A stretch of 64,000 bases of DNA, from assembly GCF_949987535.1 (NCBI RefSeq), contig NC_080070.1, positions 11,280,016 through 11,344,015 of the forward strand, read 5' to 3'. Origin of the DNA: Balaenoptera acutorostrata. Its lineage: Eukaryota; Chordata; Mammalia; Artiodactyla; Balaenopteridae. The notes beneath the pieces were generated by a model, which did no database searches, was not told the DNA's origin, and worked only from the letters and a program-made list of their open reading frames with translations. Positions 47,501 to 59,562 of this stretch are shown here, in pieces; the stretch's first letter is position 1; each line of letters starts with the position of its first letter. The position numbers and the translations under genes were made by a program.

Positions 47501-48781
47501 AATGGGAGGAATGACTGCTTTAGTACTCTTCCAAATGTTCAACTTTAGAAGGGCATCATGTATGTTATAGAAATTTTAGCCAGAGTGAAAAATATCTGGT
47601 GCTTTTTGAGTAGGATGATCAGGAATGCAGATTTGAATTTTTTTCATTCATCTACCAAGCAATCATTTAGCTTCAAATGGACAACATTTACACAAGCTGT
47701 AATATCCTTTCAAACTGTACTTCCAAATAGCTAATGGTTTCTGAACGTGATATAGGTCATACTTTGAGTTTTAATTTTGCACTAAATACCAGCTGTGTTG
47801 ACGATGCTATGCTAGGTATTTTGGGATTTCTAAACCACAAATAATACATCTTTCCATTTCTCAAGACCCCCGATGGTATGAGAGGTTTGGAGACCATAAT
47901 TACCTACAGTAGATTTACAATATCCATGCTATTTATACAGACCATGATTTTATGTAACTTTACTTTTAAGTATATTCCTGACTCTTCAAAGAATTTAATT
48001 TTCAGCAGAGATAATAGAATAAAATCATGTTAAAAAAAAGCACAAGTATGTGTTTTATTTATTCTATTCAACTCTCCTTGGCACTCACTTTCTGATATAG
48101 AGAAATGTAAATACATGCAAATTTGCTCTTGCCATCACTTTGTGTATTTACATGGAAGGAAAAATAACACATTTCCGTATATATATATATCACATTCTGC
48201 TTTTTGTTTATATGGAAAAAAATGTCCCATACCCAGGGGTCTCATTGATATGGTTTCAGAACCAATAGGCCAGTTAATCATGGAAATATTAGTACTCAGG
48301 ACAGATCTGTGAGGAAAGACAACACTGTTACTACAGCCAGGCTTGAAATATTTAACTAAAAAATGCAAAGCCTAGGGTAAATCAGAAAAACATTTCATTA
48401 TTCTGGGAATGAACTCAGTCATTGTCCTATACTCTGTCATGACCAGGGCATCTGAAATTAAAGTGTTTTTGGGGATCCAGACAGCAATATGAAAAAGCAA
48501 AGAAAAGTCACTGTGTGCAGTAAGATTTCTAAGGAGTAGAACTGGTCACAGCAGTCATCAGTGCCAGAAAGATTGTTTGGGGTCACATAAGAAGGATCTT
48601 TAATCTCTAGGTAAAGAATTTGAATTTTGATTTACAGGTGATGTTAATCTGTGAGAGAATTTTGAATGAAAAATCATAATATAATTTAGAAAATTAGTGT
48701 AATGGTTGTGTGCAAGCTGAATTGGATGGAAATTCTAATGATAGTAAAAAAAAAAAAAAAAGAACCAATTACAGGCTTCTT
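44557..48781. other. Long repeat-poor intronic block
   Basis: About 4.2 kb with only a short (CA)n at about 45169-45190 and an A17 run near 48746. No transposon or exon recognised. The open frame 46768-47052 (94 codons) and its neighbours have no domain. Lack of insertions compared with the rest of the window could mean constraint or chance. Confidence 0.5.
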
Positions 48782-49083
48782 TTTTTTTTTTTTTTTTTTA
48801 AGATTTCTTTATTGACTGATTGATTGCTATGTTGGGTCTTCGTTTTTGTGCTATGGCTTTCTCCAGTTGTGGCAAGTGGGGCCACTCTTCATCGCGGTGC
48901 GCGGGCCTCTCACTATTGTGGCCTCTCTTGTTGCGGAGCACAGGCTCCAGACGCGCAGGCTCAGTAGTTGTGGCTCACGGGCCTAGTTGCTCCGCGGCAT
49001 GTGGGATCTTCCCAGACCAGGGCTCGAACCCGTGTTTCCTGCATTGGCAGGCAGATTCTCAACCACTGCGCCACCAGGGAAGC
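48782..49083 (-). mobile_element. CHR-type SINE, full length, antisense
   Basis: Poly-T tail, body and intact head. Target duplication CCAATTACAGGCTTCTT at about 48765-48781 and 49084-49100. Confidence 0.95.
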
Positions 49084-49115
49084 CCAATTACAGGCTTCTT
49101 GAAGGATAACTCTTT

Positions 49116-49330
49116 TTTAAAAAATATTTATTTATTTATTTATTTGGTTGCACCAGGTTTTAGTTGCGGCAGGTGGGCTCCTTAGTGCGGCTCCAGGGCT
49201 CCTCAGTCGTGACGTGTGAACTCTTAGTTGCAGCATCCATTTGGGATCTAGTTCCCCGACCGGGGATCGAACCCAGGTCCCCTGCCTTGGGATTGCGGAG
49301 TCTCATCCACTGCGCCACCAGGGAAGTCCC
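49116..49330 (-). mobile_element. Second CHR-group SINE, different subtype, antisense
   Basis: Shorter body ('gttgcaccaggttttagttg', 'gaccggggatcgaacccagg') with head 'ccaccagggaagtccc' and (TTTA)n tail. Target duplication TTGAAGGATAACTCTTT at 49099-49115 and 49331-49347, which overlaps the end of the previous SINE's duplication. Confidence 0.95.
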
Positions 49331-49347
49331 TTGAAGGATAACTCTTT

Positions 49348-50509
49348 AGTCAACTTTTCCATCAAGAATTTAAGAAATAAATAAGGACCTTAGAAAATAG
49401 ACTTGAACTGTGTGCCCAGTGATGATGGGTCTTGTTTGCCAGAGTTAAAGCATGGAAACCATTACCATTCAGCTAACAAATGTCTGTTACATATTTACCA
49501 GCCACTCTGCTGCATATTGTATCAGTAGGTTGAAAGGTGCAAACTGAATGAGACAGGGTATCTGACTCTTAGAATTCATGGCCTTGGAAGTGAATGCCCT
49601 TGTAAGCAGGATAGGACAGGTGAGAAGCCCCTTGGAAGTGGACCTTCTCCAGCCTGAACCCTCCTTGTGCAGGTGGTAACTCAGCTGCATCTGGAAGATA
49701 GATTAGGAACTAACCAGAATCAGGGGAGTGTTTTGTTCTGAGTATTCAAGGTCAAAGGTAAAACTCTCAGGTTTGGGATGTCAAAGGGTAGGCAATACCG
49801 AAAGTCCCAATCACACGTGAACACTTGCACTGCTTACATTTGTTTCCTTTAACAAGCTAACAGAATGCACTAGTAGGGAGGGGCCTGCCTTTTGGGGTAG
49901 GCCTGTCTCTCCTGGCCTCCTCTGCTGCTGACTTGGTGCCAGTGTGTCAGGGACCTCTGGCAGCAAGGGTTTTTTCCAGTCTGTACAAGCTGAACTCCCC
50001 AGAGAGGTACAGGGACATAGTAAGCTCCCGATGGTCAGTGAGGGTATGAGCTGCCTGAGCTTTTATGCTAAAACTTTTACTGGGGGATTATGGTTTCAGT
50101 CAGGAGTCCTAGCATAGATCCTTTTCATCACCTTCACAGTTTTCTGTCAAATGCAAACAAGCTTGTATACATTGCTCACTTTTCAGGTATAAATATGTCC
50201 CTTCCTCTGCTTTTTTACTTTTTAAGCTTTTCTCTCAATTACATGTTGAAAAACAAGTTTTGTGGTAAACATGTTTATGACGTTTCTTAATAATGTATTT
50301 GCAGTTTGACAAAGTTGGATGAAAATGCTCTGTCCAAACAAGTTTGGTTTTCTTTTTTTTTTTTCGGAGGTGGAGTTAGGCATCTTTGGAAATACTTTAC
50401 AAGGGAGGGTGGGGAAAGGGGATAGTTCAGACACTGAGGTTTGAAATCTTGTGATGTGTTCTGAGAACTAAAGTATTTCTAGAACATAAATGGGGTGGGA
50501 GTGGCAGAT
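49348..50509. other. Intron, no gene seen; weak L2-like patch near 49440-49600
   Basis: Mostly single-copy-looking. The weak patch has an antisense L2 flavour only. Open frames 49487-49690, 50090-50290 and 50222-50434 lack support. Confidence 0.5.
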
Positions 50510-50790
50510 GTAACTTAGGAGTCAGTATAGGAGGAGATTGGACTTTATCTTGTAGGTTCTGGAAAGCCAGTACTGAAACAGAACATTGGCATGATCAGAT
50601 TTGAGATGTAGAAAGCTTTCTCTCATAATCAGGTAGAAAACTACTCGGTTATAGAAGGCCAGGCAGGAGGCCAGTGGCGTTATCCAGGTGAGGAGGATGA
50701 TGCCTGAATTAAGGCTGCAGCAGGGAGGATAGAGAACAAATTATTTGAGAAAAATCGGGAGCCTCGTTATCTTGCCATTGCAAGAGGCGT
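50510..50790 (-). repeat. L2-like fragment, reverse orientation
   Basis: 'gaggagattggactttatct', 'cattggcatgatcagatttg' and 'ggcgttatccaggtgaggag' are blocks shared in order with the antisense L2-like elements at 4505 and 55400. Confidence 0.6.
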
Positions 50791-51982
50791 TATTTCTTTC
50801 TCATCCAAACAGGTTTGCATTAAACTGTGACTCATTGGGCCTTGTTGAAATTTAAATGGGATCCCTGTGGTATTGTTTCCACAGGCTGCCAAGATCCAGC
50901 CAGGTATATTCTGTGTTTGTCAGTACAGTATATTCTGATACCATAAAACCTGAGGTCTTTAATTTCTCTGGTGTTTCATTGTACTTCACATCAATCACTG
51001 GAATTATTTTATAGGCTTATTGAAACATATTTTGATATTGCTGGGTTGTTGTCAGTTTATTGTTTTTCCTCTATCTTGATCCCATGATTTCCTTCATAGC
51101 CTGCATTGGATCTTCCATCTTTAAATTAGAGCATCAAACAATTGGACCAGAGAATTTCACCTTCTGTTTAAGCCTAACTGTTGTATAGTAAAGATCTTTG
51201 AAGGTTAAGGGAAGCTTAAGAATAATGTCTAAATTTTTTGAGACCCTAGAGTTTAATTTTGTTAAGTTGGCTATGTTAATGTTACTTGTAATTCTCAAAG
51301 AGTAGGGTAAACGTGTGTCTTGGTTTACATGGGATAGCCCTGGTTTATGCATGTATTCTTGGTGTAATTGTTTATAATGTCCCCCTTTTACTTTCAAGAG
51401 TGTCTCAGCTTGTACATTAAATTGTATGGTCACCCTATCAGGGAGAGCCACAGAGAAATTGTCCATTTATGCATCTCCAGAATTAAGTTTATGGAAAGTC
51501 AATGCAATTAAAATATGCTGACAGCCACTGTCCCTGCTGTAGACTTCGTGCATGCTGTATCTAAGTCTTTTTGAGGACAAATGGAGAAAAACATGTCATT
51601 TGTTTATCAAAAGGTTTTTACTGCTATAATAGAAAAATGAAATTGCTTCTCCTTTTGGTGCTATATATCCTTCAGCCAGTCTTGTCATGATTCTATTAAG
51701 GCAAATAACGCAAAGCCAAGTTTTTCATTTATTCTCTAAACAAAACAGACACAATTATTATTTAACCTGTTAGAGTGGAAACCAGAGAACCTCACATGGA
51801 CTGTTAGAAGTGAAAGGGGTCTTGAAAAATAGGTTAGGGAATTTAGTCCATCCCTTACCTTTATGCATGAGCCACCTAAGTCACAAGGAAGTCATGTATG
51901 TGGTTCTATGGCTATTAAGGGAATATACCATCCTATAGTCAGGTCTTCAGTGTAGTAATCCAGGGTTCCAGGGTTCTTTTTT
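50791..51982. other. Intron, no gene seen; possible MIR-like patch 51775-51920
   Basis: Mostly single-copy-looking. The minus frame 51134-51466 (110 codons) shows no known domain and no splice framing. Confidence 0.5.
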
Positions 51983-52285
51983 TTTTTTTTTTTTTTAATT
52001 TTTATTTATTTATTTTTGATTTATGGCTGTGTTGGGTCTTCGTTTCTGTGCGAGGGCTTTCTCTAGTTGTGGCAAGCGGGGGCCACTCTTCATCGCGGTG
52101 CGCGGGCCTCTCACTATCGTGGCCTCTCCTGTTGCGGAGCACAGGCTCCAGACGCGCAGGCTCCGTAATTGTGGCTCACGGGCCTAGTTGCTCTGCAGCA
52201 TGTGGGATCTTCCCAGACCAGGGCTCGAACCCGTGTCCCCTGCATTGGCAGGCAGATTCTCAACCACTGCGCCACCAGGGAAGCC
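51983..52285 (-). mobile_element. CHR-type SINE, full length, antisense
   Basis: Near-consensus. Target duplication CCAGGGTTCTTTTTT at 51968-51982 and 52286-52300. Open frames on both strands here are SINE-derived. Confidence 0.95.
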
Positions 52286-52300
52286 CCAGGGTTCTTTTTT

Positions 52301-52914
52301 GCTGCACATGATTGCAGATGAAGAGCCAAAAGCAATCTCTGTTTCACCACTTCCCTTTGCTAACAAAAAGGGTCCATGTAAAATACCCTGACTTGAATGT
52401 AGGACATGTATAGATATCAATTAGAAATTGATTTTTTAACATTTTTATATTACAGAATATGGCATCATAGGTATGTTCTCGTGTTATGTGTGCACAAATA
52501 TATTATTTAAAATATTTTATCCGCAGAGCTAACAGGATTGTGACAACACTTTTTAGAGTTACACACACTGACTCTTTGATGGATCACAACCGATAGAAAA
52601 CGTGTTGGTCTCTGAGAGTAGCTTACATTCTTTAGAGAACGGTAGATGTGTTCTAAAATAAACAGACTTGCCCTGGAATATGTATGCTGTCTCTCTCAGT
52701 GCCCTCTGAAACTCGTGGTCCATCCTTGTTAAAAATCCCCTGTATTCACAATGTCTTCACATCTAATTCCAACAGAAACTGGGCTTTTTTCTAAAGACAG
52801 CAATTCTCTGCAGCCATAGTAGTGCTGTGTTTTGTTTTGTCATTTCTCCTGCTACTTTTTCTAGAATGGTCCCCAGAATTAGGCGTGGGTGTCTTCACTC
52901 CTGTTCGCCATTTC
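52301..52914. other. Intron, no gene seen
   Basis: Single-copy-looking sequence, nothing recognisable. Confidence 0.6.
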
Positions 52915-53782
52915 TAGACCTGTGTGGTCCAAGACTCCAGCCACTAGCCACCTGAGCCCTTGAAGTGTAGCTGCCCTAAATTGAGATATGCCGTTACTGG
53001 AAAGTACGTTGAGGGTTTGAAGACCAAGTGGGAAAAAATGTAGACTATCTCAGTATTTTTTCCAGCTTTAATGAGATAATTGATATATAACACTGTGTAA
53101 GTTTAAGGTGTACAACGTGATGATTTAATACACATATATATTGCAGAATGATTACAGTAATAAAGTTAGTTAACAAGTCCATCACCTCACATGATTACCT
53201 TTGTTGGTTGTTGTGGTGATGAGAACTTTTAAGATCTACTCTTAGCAACTTTCAAATATACAGTACAGGATTGTTAAGTATAGTCACCATGCTGTCCATT
53301 AGATCTTTGGAACTTACTCATCTTTCAACTGGAAGTTTGTACCCTTTGACCAGTATCACCTTACTTTCCCCACCCCGCAACTGCTGACAACTGACATTAT
53401 CCTCTCTTTGCGTTCAGCTGTTTTAGATTTCACACGTAAGGGAGATCATACAGTGTTTGTCTTTCTCTGTCTGACTTATCTCACTTAGCATCTCACATCC
53501 TCCAGGTCCATCCATGTTGTCACAAATGGCAGGATTTCCTTCTTTCTCATGTCTGAAGACTATTCCATTGTGTGCATGTATATTTATGTGTGTGTGTATG
53601 TTACATATATATGTGTATACATATATATGAATATATCTCACATATTTTTTAATCTTCTTTACCCGTTCATCTGTTGACAGACACTTTGGTTGTCTGGTTG
53701 TTTCCATATCTTGGCTATTGTGAATAACGCTGCAGTGAACACGGGAGGATGTTTGTGAACATGGGAAGATGATCGTGACTTC

Positions 53783-53784
<2 letters not shown>

Positions 53785-53822
<38 letters not shown>

Positions 53823-53828
53823 ACACAC
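53785..53828. repeat. (GT)18 followed by (AC)4
   Basis: Pure GT run at 53785-53820 switching to ACACACAC at 53821-53828, which makes a self-complementary junction. It lies inside the L1. Confidence 0.95.
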
Positions 53829-53865
53829 TGTTTCTCCTGGGTATATATATACCCAGGAGAAACAG
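53828..53865. repeat. Perfect 38-bp palindrome
   Basis: Positions 53828-53865 read identically on both strands with no spacer (centre between 53846 and 53847). The core GGGTATATATATACCC is near the short palindrome normal for L1 here; the outer 11 bp on each side extend it. Confidence 0.95.
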
Positions 53866-54030
53866 AAGAGAGTTTGATTGCTGAGTCATATAGAAGTTGT
53901 ATTTTTAATATTTTCAGGGACCTCCATACTATTTTCATAGTGGCTGCACCAATTTCCATTCTCACCAACAGTGTACAAGGGTTCCCTTTTCTCTATATCC
54001 TTATCAACACCTGTTATCTCTTGTCTTTTT

Positions 54031-54201
54031 AAAAAATTTTATTTTATTGAAGTGTAATTGATTTACAATGCTGTGGTCATAGCTACTGTACAACCAGGTG
54101 ACTCAGTTATACATATATATATACACATTCTTTTTTATATTTTTTTCTGTTACAGTTTATCAGAGGACATTGAATATAGTTCCCTGTGCTCTACAGTAGG
54201 A
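54031..54201 (-). mobile_element. L1 3' end inserted into the older L1
   Basis: 'attgaagtgtaattgattta' and 'gttccctgtgctctacagta' are a different L1 3' UTR. The target duplication TCTTGTCTTTTT at 54019-54030 and 54202-54213 proves a separate insertion. Confidence 0.85.
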
Positions 54202-54945
54202 TCTTGTCTTTTTGATAATAGCCATTCTAACTAGTATGAGGTGATATCTCATTGTGGTTTTGATTTACATTTCTCTAATGGTTAGTGATGTTGAACATCT
54301 TTGCATGTACCTGTTGGCCATTTGTATACCTTCTCTGAAAAAATGTCTCTTCACATCCTCTGCCCATTTTTTAATTGGATTATTTGTTTTTTTGCTACTG
54401 TATGAGTTCCTTTTATATTTTGGATATTAACTTCTTATCAGAGAGATGGTTGCAGATATTTTCTCCCATTCCATAGGTTGCCTTTTCATTTTGTTAATTG
54501 TTTCTTTTGCTTTGCAGAAGGTTTTTAGATCGATGCAGTCCCACTTATTTGTTTTTGCTTTTCTTGTGTTTTTGGTGTCATATCTAAAAAATTGTTGCTA
54601 AGACCAATGTCAAGGACCTTTTTCCCTATGTTTTTTTCTAAGAGTTTTATGGTTTCAGGTTTTATGTTTAAGTCTTTAATCCATTCCAAGTTAATTTTTG
54701 TGGGTGGTATGAGACAGGGGTTCAGATCTATTCTTCTGTATATAATTATCTAGTTTTCCCCACACCTCAATATGTTTAATACAGGTTACATGTTAAAATG
54801 ATATTTTAGATATAGTACATTAAACAATACACATTTAAAAAATTTTACCTCTTTTTACTTTTTTAAATGTAGCCACTAGAAAATTTTAAATTGGATATGT
54901 GTCTCCTATTGTATTGCCATTGGACAGTGCTGTTCTATTTGATTC

Positions 54946-55389
54946 TTCGATTCCTCTTTCCCCTAAAAACTCAAGCTCTGAATCTCATGTCATCAGGTTC
55001 TATCATCCTTATTGCTCATTGCTGTAGTCTTCATGTGTTATAATCCTGGTCATTTTCCTGCTTGTCTTGATGAAGTTAACATCTAGGTCACCAATAATGT
55101 TTTTCAACAGTACTGTTTTAATTCATGGTAAATTCCATACACACTTGAATGAACCTTCCAGTACACTGATCTCTTGTTTCCTTAAACTTATCCCCTCTAG
55201 TTATATTGTTTGCCTCTTTACTTCAGTTAATTGTATGAATATACCTAGACCTTGTCTATACCAAGATTTGTAAACCCTCCATAATCTCTGTTTTATCCAC
55301 TTGACTCACCTGTTTGCCCCTGACTTCAGCAATTCTTCGACTCCACCAGTACTCTGATCCATTGACCATGCTCTTTCACTATCCTTCAA
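54946..55389. other. Intron, no gene seen
   Basis: Unassigned CT-rich sequence; the frames 55067-55273 and 55314-55505 are unsupported. Confidence 0.55.
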
Positions 55390-56755
55390 CCCTTGTTTTA
55401 TTTCTCCATTTATTCAACAAATATTTGAGACACCAACAGGTACATAATAATGTGCCATGCTGTATTCTAAACACTAGAGACAGAAAAATCTCTGCCATCA
55501 TTTAATTTTAGTCTAATTAGAGTGACACATAATAAGACAAGCTAAATAAATAAAATATTTAGCATGGGGTTAGATAATGAGAGGTACTAAGGAGAAAATT
55601 TAAATCAGGGAATGGGGATATGATCTGTTGGCATGGAAGAGGGGAAAGTTTTTGATAGATGGTCAATGAAATAAGTAAAGAAGCTAGCCATGTGAATATC
55701 TGAGGATAATGCATTCTAGGAAGAAAGAACAGCAAACGCAAAGTCCTTGAAGTAGGAAGGACTCTTGTGTCTTCAAGAGATAGAAAGGACTCTTGTGTCT
55801 TCAAGAGATAGAAAGGAGGAAGGAATTATGATTGGAGCTGAGAGGAGGAAGAGAACGGAAATAGGTGAGACCAGAGAGACACCTGGATATCCAATATTTC
55901 AGGCTTTGATGTCTTATTAAGAAAAATCATTAGAAAACCATTGGCGGATTTTGAACAGAAGAGTGTCATAATCTGACTTACATTTTAACAGGATTGTTTT
56001 TGATACCGTATTGAGACTAGACAGCGGAGAAATAAGGGCAGAAGCAGAGATCTGTTGGAGGCTATTGCAGTGTTTCCCATGAGATATAACGTTGGCTCAC
56101 ATCCTCTGATGGGTTTTGGTGGCCATGGTTGTGATGAGGTTGTAGGTAGTGAGGAGGGGAGAAATTTTGGATACGTACTGAACTTAGAACCAGTAGAATT
56201 TCCTGAGAGAATAAATAAGGGGCGTGAGAGAGAGGAGTCAAGAACGACTCTGGGAGTTTTGGCTGGAGCAACCAATGTGGGGAAGACAGTGGGAGATTGT
56301 GATTGAGGGAAAGATCATGTAACCTTGGAGATCTCTATTGGATTCCAAATGCAGATGTCAAGTAAGCAATTGAATATATGAGGCTGGAATTGAGGAGAGA
56401 GGTCTGGACTGAAGATACACAGTTAGGAAGTGCTGACATTGATGGTATTTAAAGCTACAAGGCTGCCTGAGAACACCAAGGGAGGGGATGTAATGACAGA
56501 ATAGAATTAAGGACTTTGCTCTGGACCACTCCAAAGATGTTAAGTTGGTTCCTGAGAAGACACAACCAGTGAGATCAAGGCAGTATGGTTTTCTGGAAGC
56601 CCATCTTTCTGGAAGAGACTTCATCCAGGAGGAGGTAAGAATAAACTTGTCAGATGTTGCTGATGGATCGAATAATGTCCGAACTGAGAACTGACCGTTG
56701 GGTTTTGCAATAGGATGTCACTGGTGGTAGTTTTTGATGAAGTGATGGGGCTAGC
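55390..56755 (-). repeat. L2-like LINE, long copy, reverse orientation
   Basis: Starts with 'tattcaacaaatatttgaga' (complement of the L2 end), then 'gtgccatgctgtattctaaa', 'gcattctaggaagaaagaac', 'cataatctgacttacatttt' and 'ggaggctattgcagtgtttc'. The longest L2-type piece in the window. It contains a 28-bp tandem duplication at about 55757-55816. Confidence 0.65.
55757..55816. repeat. 28-bp tandem duplication, two copies
   Basis: 'ggactcttgtgtcttcaaga' plus eight flanking bases repeats with period 28. Confidence 0.95.
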
Positions 56756-56759
56756 AAAG

Positions 56760-57572
56760 TTGTCTCTTGTCTGTATGACTGTGCTGATCTCTTAACGATC
56801 TCCTGGTTTTCTTCTTTGCCTCCACACAGTTTGTTCTCCAGACACCCAGCATGGTGACTTTTAAAAATATATACGTCGTGTCCCCACTCTGCTCAGAATG
56901 GCTTTCCACTTAATGCTAATAAAAGTGAGGACTTTACCATGGCTTACCAAGGCTCTATACAGATCTAGCTTTTAAATTTTAATGATTCCTCCTACTAATT
57001 TCTCATTCAGTTCTCACGACTAGCCTCCTGACATTCTTTGAAAATGCCTGGGGCCATGTCACTGCTTCAGAGCCTTACTACAGTCTGTTTTCTGATGGGT
57101 CTGGCTCCAGGTGTCTGTACCTGACCGGCTCCCTCATCTCCTTCAGGTCTTTGCTGCTCCTCTCTTACCTTTCTGATGCAGCCTGCCCTGGCTATCTTGT
57201 TTGAAGTGGGAGCTCTTCCCAGCCTAGCATTTTTCATCTCTCTTTTCCTACTCTCTTATTCCCCTGTAGGACTCACCATCTTTTCACATCCCAACTAATA
57301 TACTTATTTTCTATTTTTATTAATTGCGTATTGTCCTCCATCTGTTTTTTTAATTAATTTATTTTTAATTTTTATTTTATATTGGAGTATAGTTGATTAA
57401 CAATGTTGTGTTAGTTTCAGGTGTACAGCAAAGTGATTCAGTTATACATATATTGTCCTCCATTTGAATATCAATTCCATGAAGGCAGGAGTTTTTGTCT
57501 TGTTTACTGATCTATCCTAAGTGTTTAGAATAGTAGCTAACACGTGGTAAATGATCGATAAATACTACCCGG
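56760..57572 (+). repeat. L2 LINE fragment, sense, split by an L1 end
   Basis: 'gactttaccatggcttacca', 'tcatctccttcaggtctttg' and 'tcaattccatgaaggcagga' through 'gataaatactacc' follow L2 in forward order. It is the mirror neighbour of the antisense L2 at 55390. Confidence 0.75.
57342..57451 (-). mobile_element. L1 3' end (~110 bp) inserted in L2
   Basis: T-rich tail, then 'tattggagtatagttgatta' and 'tttcaggtgtacagcaaagt', the artiodactyl/cetacean L1 terminus. The exact 12-bp target duplication ATTGTCCTCCAT is at 57330-57341 and 57452-57463. Confidence 0.9.
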
Positions 57573-59562
57573 GGTAACACATGTGAAATAAGTTATTCTT
57601 TTCAAAAGCTACTAACTGTTAGAATCCTTGCCAAGTAGGGAAGTACTGTTTTGTAGGATTTAGATGACGTTAACTCAGCCTGATAATCAACTTCTTGCCT
57701 CTCTGGTTATTTATTCAATTTTCCCTGATTTTCTATGCTTCGGGGAAGCTCAATAAATGCTTGCTGTCTGCCATGTCGCACACGCTGCGGCTGGCCTCTG
57801 TGATTGATAGGCCTCCTCTAGATGGAGAGATATACAAGTACATCAGCAGTCGTAACAAAGTGTAACTGGGTGTGCTGTAAAGAATAATTGGTGGGTTTTG
57901 TTGATCAACCTGGTGCAGACACAGGCAGATGAGGAGTTGGCACCAAGGAGAGGCGTATGGAATTAAAGGGCTGTAATGCTCGCAGATCCTAGAGAGGAAG
58001 GCAGGCAGTGGGCCACGCAGGGGCCTCATGGGAGGAGGGCGCAGGGTGTGAGCTTAACCAAGCAGGTGGGGAGCCAGCAGAGAGAGAAGTGCCTTTTGGG
58101 GGGTCTGGGTGGGGACACAAGCAAAAGCTTGAGAGGCTGTCACTGGTGTGTTTGAATGTCACTAGGTCAGTCAGAGGAGGGCACAAAGGGGAACTTGTGA
58201 CAGAGATCATACTATCACCCTGGTGCACCTGGTCCTCTGTGCCAGGTGCTTACAGCCTGTTTGTGGGGATGCTGAGGCATCCAGAAGATACCATGTTTTA
58301 AAAATTTACAGCGCACTGGGTAATGTAAGAAGTAAATGCACAGGGCTTTGGATCCAGATAGAAAAGGTATCCTGGCGGTCTGTAAATAGCCTGCTTTCGA
58401 TCAAACACTCTTTCCCAGTGGCATTGCTGTCCTAAAGGCATAAATCTAGGCTTGTAAAGTCTTATGTAAATATACAGGGTTGGTGTCTGTCTTCTTTCTT
58501 CTATCTCTGGGAATATCAGATGTCCTACTTCTAACCAGAGCTGAGGAACTACAGAAACCGCCCTGGGCTGGCTCCTCGTGCCCGCCCTGCAGCTTGCGTT
58601 GATCCTCTAATGTTTTTGATCAGTCTGGATATAAATACTTCCTGTGGGGAAAATGAGTAGTGATGAGAAGTAATCTCGCTGCTTCTTTATTCTGAAAAAT
58701 TCAATGACTGGTTTACAGATATTGCTGATTCATCATGATATCCCAGTGTGGAAGATGTGGATTAAGTTTCAGCCTTAAAGGTTATGGGATCCCTCAAGGC
58801 TTGGAGTATAGTAATGAAAAATTGAGAACCTAAAAAAAGGATTCCAGAATCTGCATAGTGAATAAACTATTTTATCATCAGGCCTTGATTCTGATATGAA
58901 TTTAGGATTATGTTGATAGGACTATGCATGTGCTTTTTACTAGAGCCTTAGAACTTTCTCTACTTTATATTTCATATATAACTTCTTTTAGTGTCTTTCT
59001 CTTCAGTTTAAAGCAAATTCTCTTTAGTTCTTCTGAGGTCCTGTATAATTTCTGGGCCTTTTCCCCTCCAGTCTGGAGTGGCTTTACTAATAACATTTCC
59101 TAAACACGACCAGGAGCGATTACCGGATTTGATACCCCAAACAAAGGTTTGTGAGTTTCTTCTGAAGACTAAGATGTCCCAGTCTTCACCTGTGTATTAG
59201 GAGTAATACATGCTTCCTAGAGTGCACGGCCTTCCTCTGCCTCAAATCTAATTCTCGGAGTCCTAGAAAGATCTCCAAAGAAAATATTAGATCCTCTAGA
59301 TGTGTGGTATACTTGTCTTAAAATATTCTAGCTTTGACCTGAGCATCTTATTCAAAATAAAAGTTCAAAAGAATAAAAGTATATTCTCCCTATACTCTGA
59401 AAAGTTCAAAAATAGGAAACTCATTCCAAATTTCTTAATTTTTCTGTGTAGTTTACTTTTTTATGTTTTTATGGAATCCCATTCTGATTTATATATTCCT
59501 GTAGTATGGCAATTAATCTCTTTCTTCCTTAGGCTGACTAGTTCTTTCTTGCAGTGTCTTCA
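57573..59562. other. Intron, GC-richer patch at 57900-58300, no gene seen
   Basis: 57900-58300 is GC-richer with open frames on both strands (57989-58228 minus, 58008-58301 plus) but without recognisable domains. The remainder is AT-rich and single-copy-looking. Confidence 0.5.

Larger units (their letters stand above)
53045..54771 (-). mobile_element. Old L1 (L1M-type) 3' part, reverse orientation, itself interrupted
   Basis: L1 3' UTR words ('taatgagataattgatatat', 'ccatgctgtccattagatct') lead into degenerate ORF2 C-terminal sequence. On the minus strand the frame 53423-53968 still shows the QPKCLSTDERVKK-like L1 C-terminal segment, broken by a GT-repeat expansion. Interrupted at 54031-54201 by a younger L1 end. 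Confidence 0.85.
52915..54945 (+). repeat. Ancient interspersed element bisected by an L1
   Basis: The left half (about 52915-53044: 'ccactagccacctgagccct', 'taaattgagatatgccgtta') and right half (about 54772-54945: 'ttacatgttaaaatgatatt', 'ttggacagtgctgttctatt') are successive parts of one common old mammalian repeat. The intervening 1.7 kb is the later L1. Confidence 0.6.

Noticed and set aside
53423..53968. 181-codon minus-strand open frame
   Set aside because: Degenerate L1 ORF2 C-terminus with a GT microsatellite reading as His-Thr repeats.
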